Shown here in pieces: positions 31,725-32,758 of a stretch of 32,758 nt of DNA (its first letter is position 1; every line of letters starts with the position of its first letter). The translations under genes were made by a program, and so were the position numbers. The DNA is taken from assembly GCA_949294845.1 (NCBI GenBank), contig CASFJH010000083.1, positions 1 through 32,758 of the forward strand. The letters are read 5' to 3'. Below the pieces are notes generated by a model, which did no database searches, was not told where the DNA came from, and saw only the letters and a list, made by a program, of their open reading frames with translations. The stretch comes from an uncultured Bacillota bacterium (GTDB lineage: Bacteria > Bacillota > Clostridia > Christensenellales > Pumilibacteraceae).

Positions 31725-32758
31725 ATGAAAGTTACAGTTTACGCTATCTGCCGCAACGAGGAAAAATTTGTCGACCGCTGGTGCGATTCGATGTCCGAGG
31801 CCGACGAAATCGCCGTGCTCGATACGGGTTCGACCGACCGGACGGTTGCCGCGCTCAAAGCACGCGGCGTCAGGGTTGCCGTCAAAATTATTTCGCCGTG
31901 GCGCTTCGATAAGGCGCGAAACGAATCCATGAAGCTCATTCCGTCGGATACGGATATTTGCGTTTGCACCGATCTCGACGAGGTTTTCGAGCCTGGCTGG
32001 CGCGCCGCGGTAGAAAAGGCATGGCTCCCCAAAACGTCTCGGCTTAAGTACCGCTACACCTGGTCGCATAACCCCGACGGCAGCGAAGGCGTCGTTTTCC
32101 ATATAGAAAAAATCCACGCTTACGGCTGCTATAAATGGGTGTTCCCCGTACACGAGGTGCTGTCCTATACAGGCGCCGCGGCAGAAACGGTGCGCATTGC
32201 CGCAGGCGTTCAGCTTAACCATTATCCCGACGACTCGAAGTCGCGCGCCGGCTACCTGCCTCTGCTGGAACTGGCCGTGGCCGAACAGCCGTCAAACGAC
32301 AGAAACGTCCATTACCTCGGCCGCGAATATATGTTCCGCGGCAGATGGGACGACGCCGTCGCCATGCTGAAGCGCCACCTCGCTCTCCCGTCGGCGACAT
32401 GGGCCGACGAACGCTGCGCCTCGATGCGCTTTATCTCGCGCTGCTACTCAAATAAAAACGACTTTGACTCGGCCGAGCTCTGGGCGCTCAAAGCCGTCGC
32501 GGAAGCGCCTTGGCTGAGAGAACCCTTTACCGATATGGCTACGTTGTGCTATAACCGCGAGGATTGGCCGGGCGCGCTCTGGTTCGCCGAGCGCGCGCTC
32601 AGAATAACCGAGCGCTCCATGTCGTATATCAACGAACCTCAGGCTTGGTCGTCGTACCCCGACGATATAGCTTCTATCGCCTGTTATCGGATGGGACTCT
32701 TTTCACGCGCCGTCGCCCATGCCGAAGCCGCCCTCGCGCTGGCCCCTTCAGACGCCCG
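31725..32758 (+). CDS. Family 2 glycosyltransferase with TPR-like C-terminus (cut by window end)
   Basis: The frame from ATG 31725 is open to the window edge (344 codons and two bases), so the C-terminus is missing. Residues 1 to about 120 are a GT-A glycosyltransferase: VTVYAICRNEEKFVDRW start, LDTGSTDRT (32-40) and the metal-binding DLDEV (83-87, DxD-like). From about residue 200 helical repeats with TPR-like spacing (DRNVHYLGREYMFRGRWDDA, then similar blocks) follow, as in many Firmicutes GT2-TPR proteins that glycosylate surface or spore proteins. The acceptor is unknown. No Shine-Dalgarno site precedes the start; an in-frame ATG nine bases upstream (31716) overlaps the TATAAT and is less likely. 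Confidence 0.88.
   Translation, partial: MKVTVYAICRNEEKFVDRWCDSMSEADEIAVLDTGSTDRTVAALKARGVRVAVKIISPWRFDKARNESMKLIPSDTDICVCTDLDEVFEPGWRAAVEKAWLPKTSRLKYRYTWSHNPDGSEGVVFHIEKIHAYGCYKWVFPVHEVLSYTGAAAETVRIAAGVQLNHYPDDSKSRAGYLPLLELAVAEQPSNDRNVHYLGREYMFRGRWDDAVAMLKRHLALPSATWADERCASMRFISRCYSNKNDFDSAELWALKAVAEAPWLREPFTDMATLCYNREDWPGALWFAERALRITERSMSYINEPQAWSSYPDDIASIACYRMGLFSRAVAHAEAALALAPSDA

Overview
This window reads as a chromosomal segment of a spore-forming, moderately GC-rich member of the Clostridia (Firmicutes), probably an uncultured gut or animal-associated lineage. The evidence is a gerA-gerB-gerC spore-germination operon, a small GerQ-like coat protein, a YabN-type MazG, an RqcP (YabO) protein, a KtrAB potassium system, strong AGGAG Shine-Dalgarno (SD) sites and textbook TTGACA-17-TATAAT promoters. 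Genus-level placement is a guess. I see no rRNA, tRNA, CRISPR array, insertion sequence, phage gene or transposase; this is ordinary core chromosome.

Layout. 1-4130: iron-dependent alcohol dehydrogenase, then a tightly coupled minus-strand operon mazG-dus-small membrane protein. 4320-6916: ilvC, aroF (DAHP synthase) and a 52-residue protein too short for routine ORF calling, with a strong terminator at the end and a hairpin-rich 3' region. 6923-8993: DUF815 ATPase plus a YitT-type membrane protein, divergent from ilvC. 9117-10196: lysoplasmalogenase-like membrane protein and GerQ-like protein. 10271-12033: rsmG and an aldose-1-epimerase-like protein. 12099-13469: MFS transporter. 13605-17118: four-gene operon rqcP-ispDF-ktrB-ktrA with overlapping ends. 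17170-18576: uxaC behind a 20-bp perfect palindrome that fits the CcpA/LacI operator consensus. 18924-19926: ATP-type pfkA. 19986-20097: candidate structured RNA. 20100-23380: MarR regulator and an ABC ATPase-permease fusion. 23384-27383: germinant receptor operon. 27528-30698: AraC regulator divergent from a GH112 galactosyl-hexoside phosphorylase. 30767-31612: RmlD-like reductase/epimerase. 31725-end: family 2 glycosyltransferase with TPR-like tail, cut by the window edge.

The most notable signals are not new enzyme systems but expression architecture. Four genes (DUF815 ATPase, rsmG, the AraC regulator and the glycosyltransferase) have a TATAAT box only 6-8 bp before the ATG and no SD, which predicts leaderless mRNAs in a genome whose other genes use strong SD sites. 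Two genes (aroF and the ABC fusion) have an intrinsic-terminator-like hairpin directly in front of the SD. Several genes carry hydrophilic low-complexity tails, linkers or out-of-frame tail-like ORFs at their 3' ends. I found no convincing undescribed multi-gene system here; the 52-residue gene with its coupled mini-ORF and the stem-loop before marR are the best candidates for undescribed small elements.
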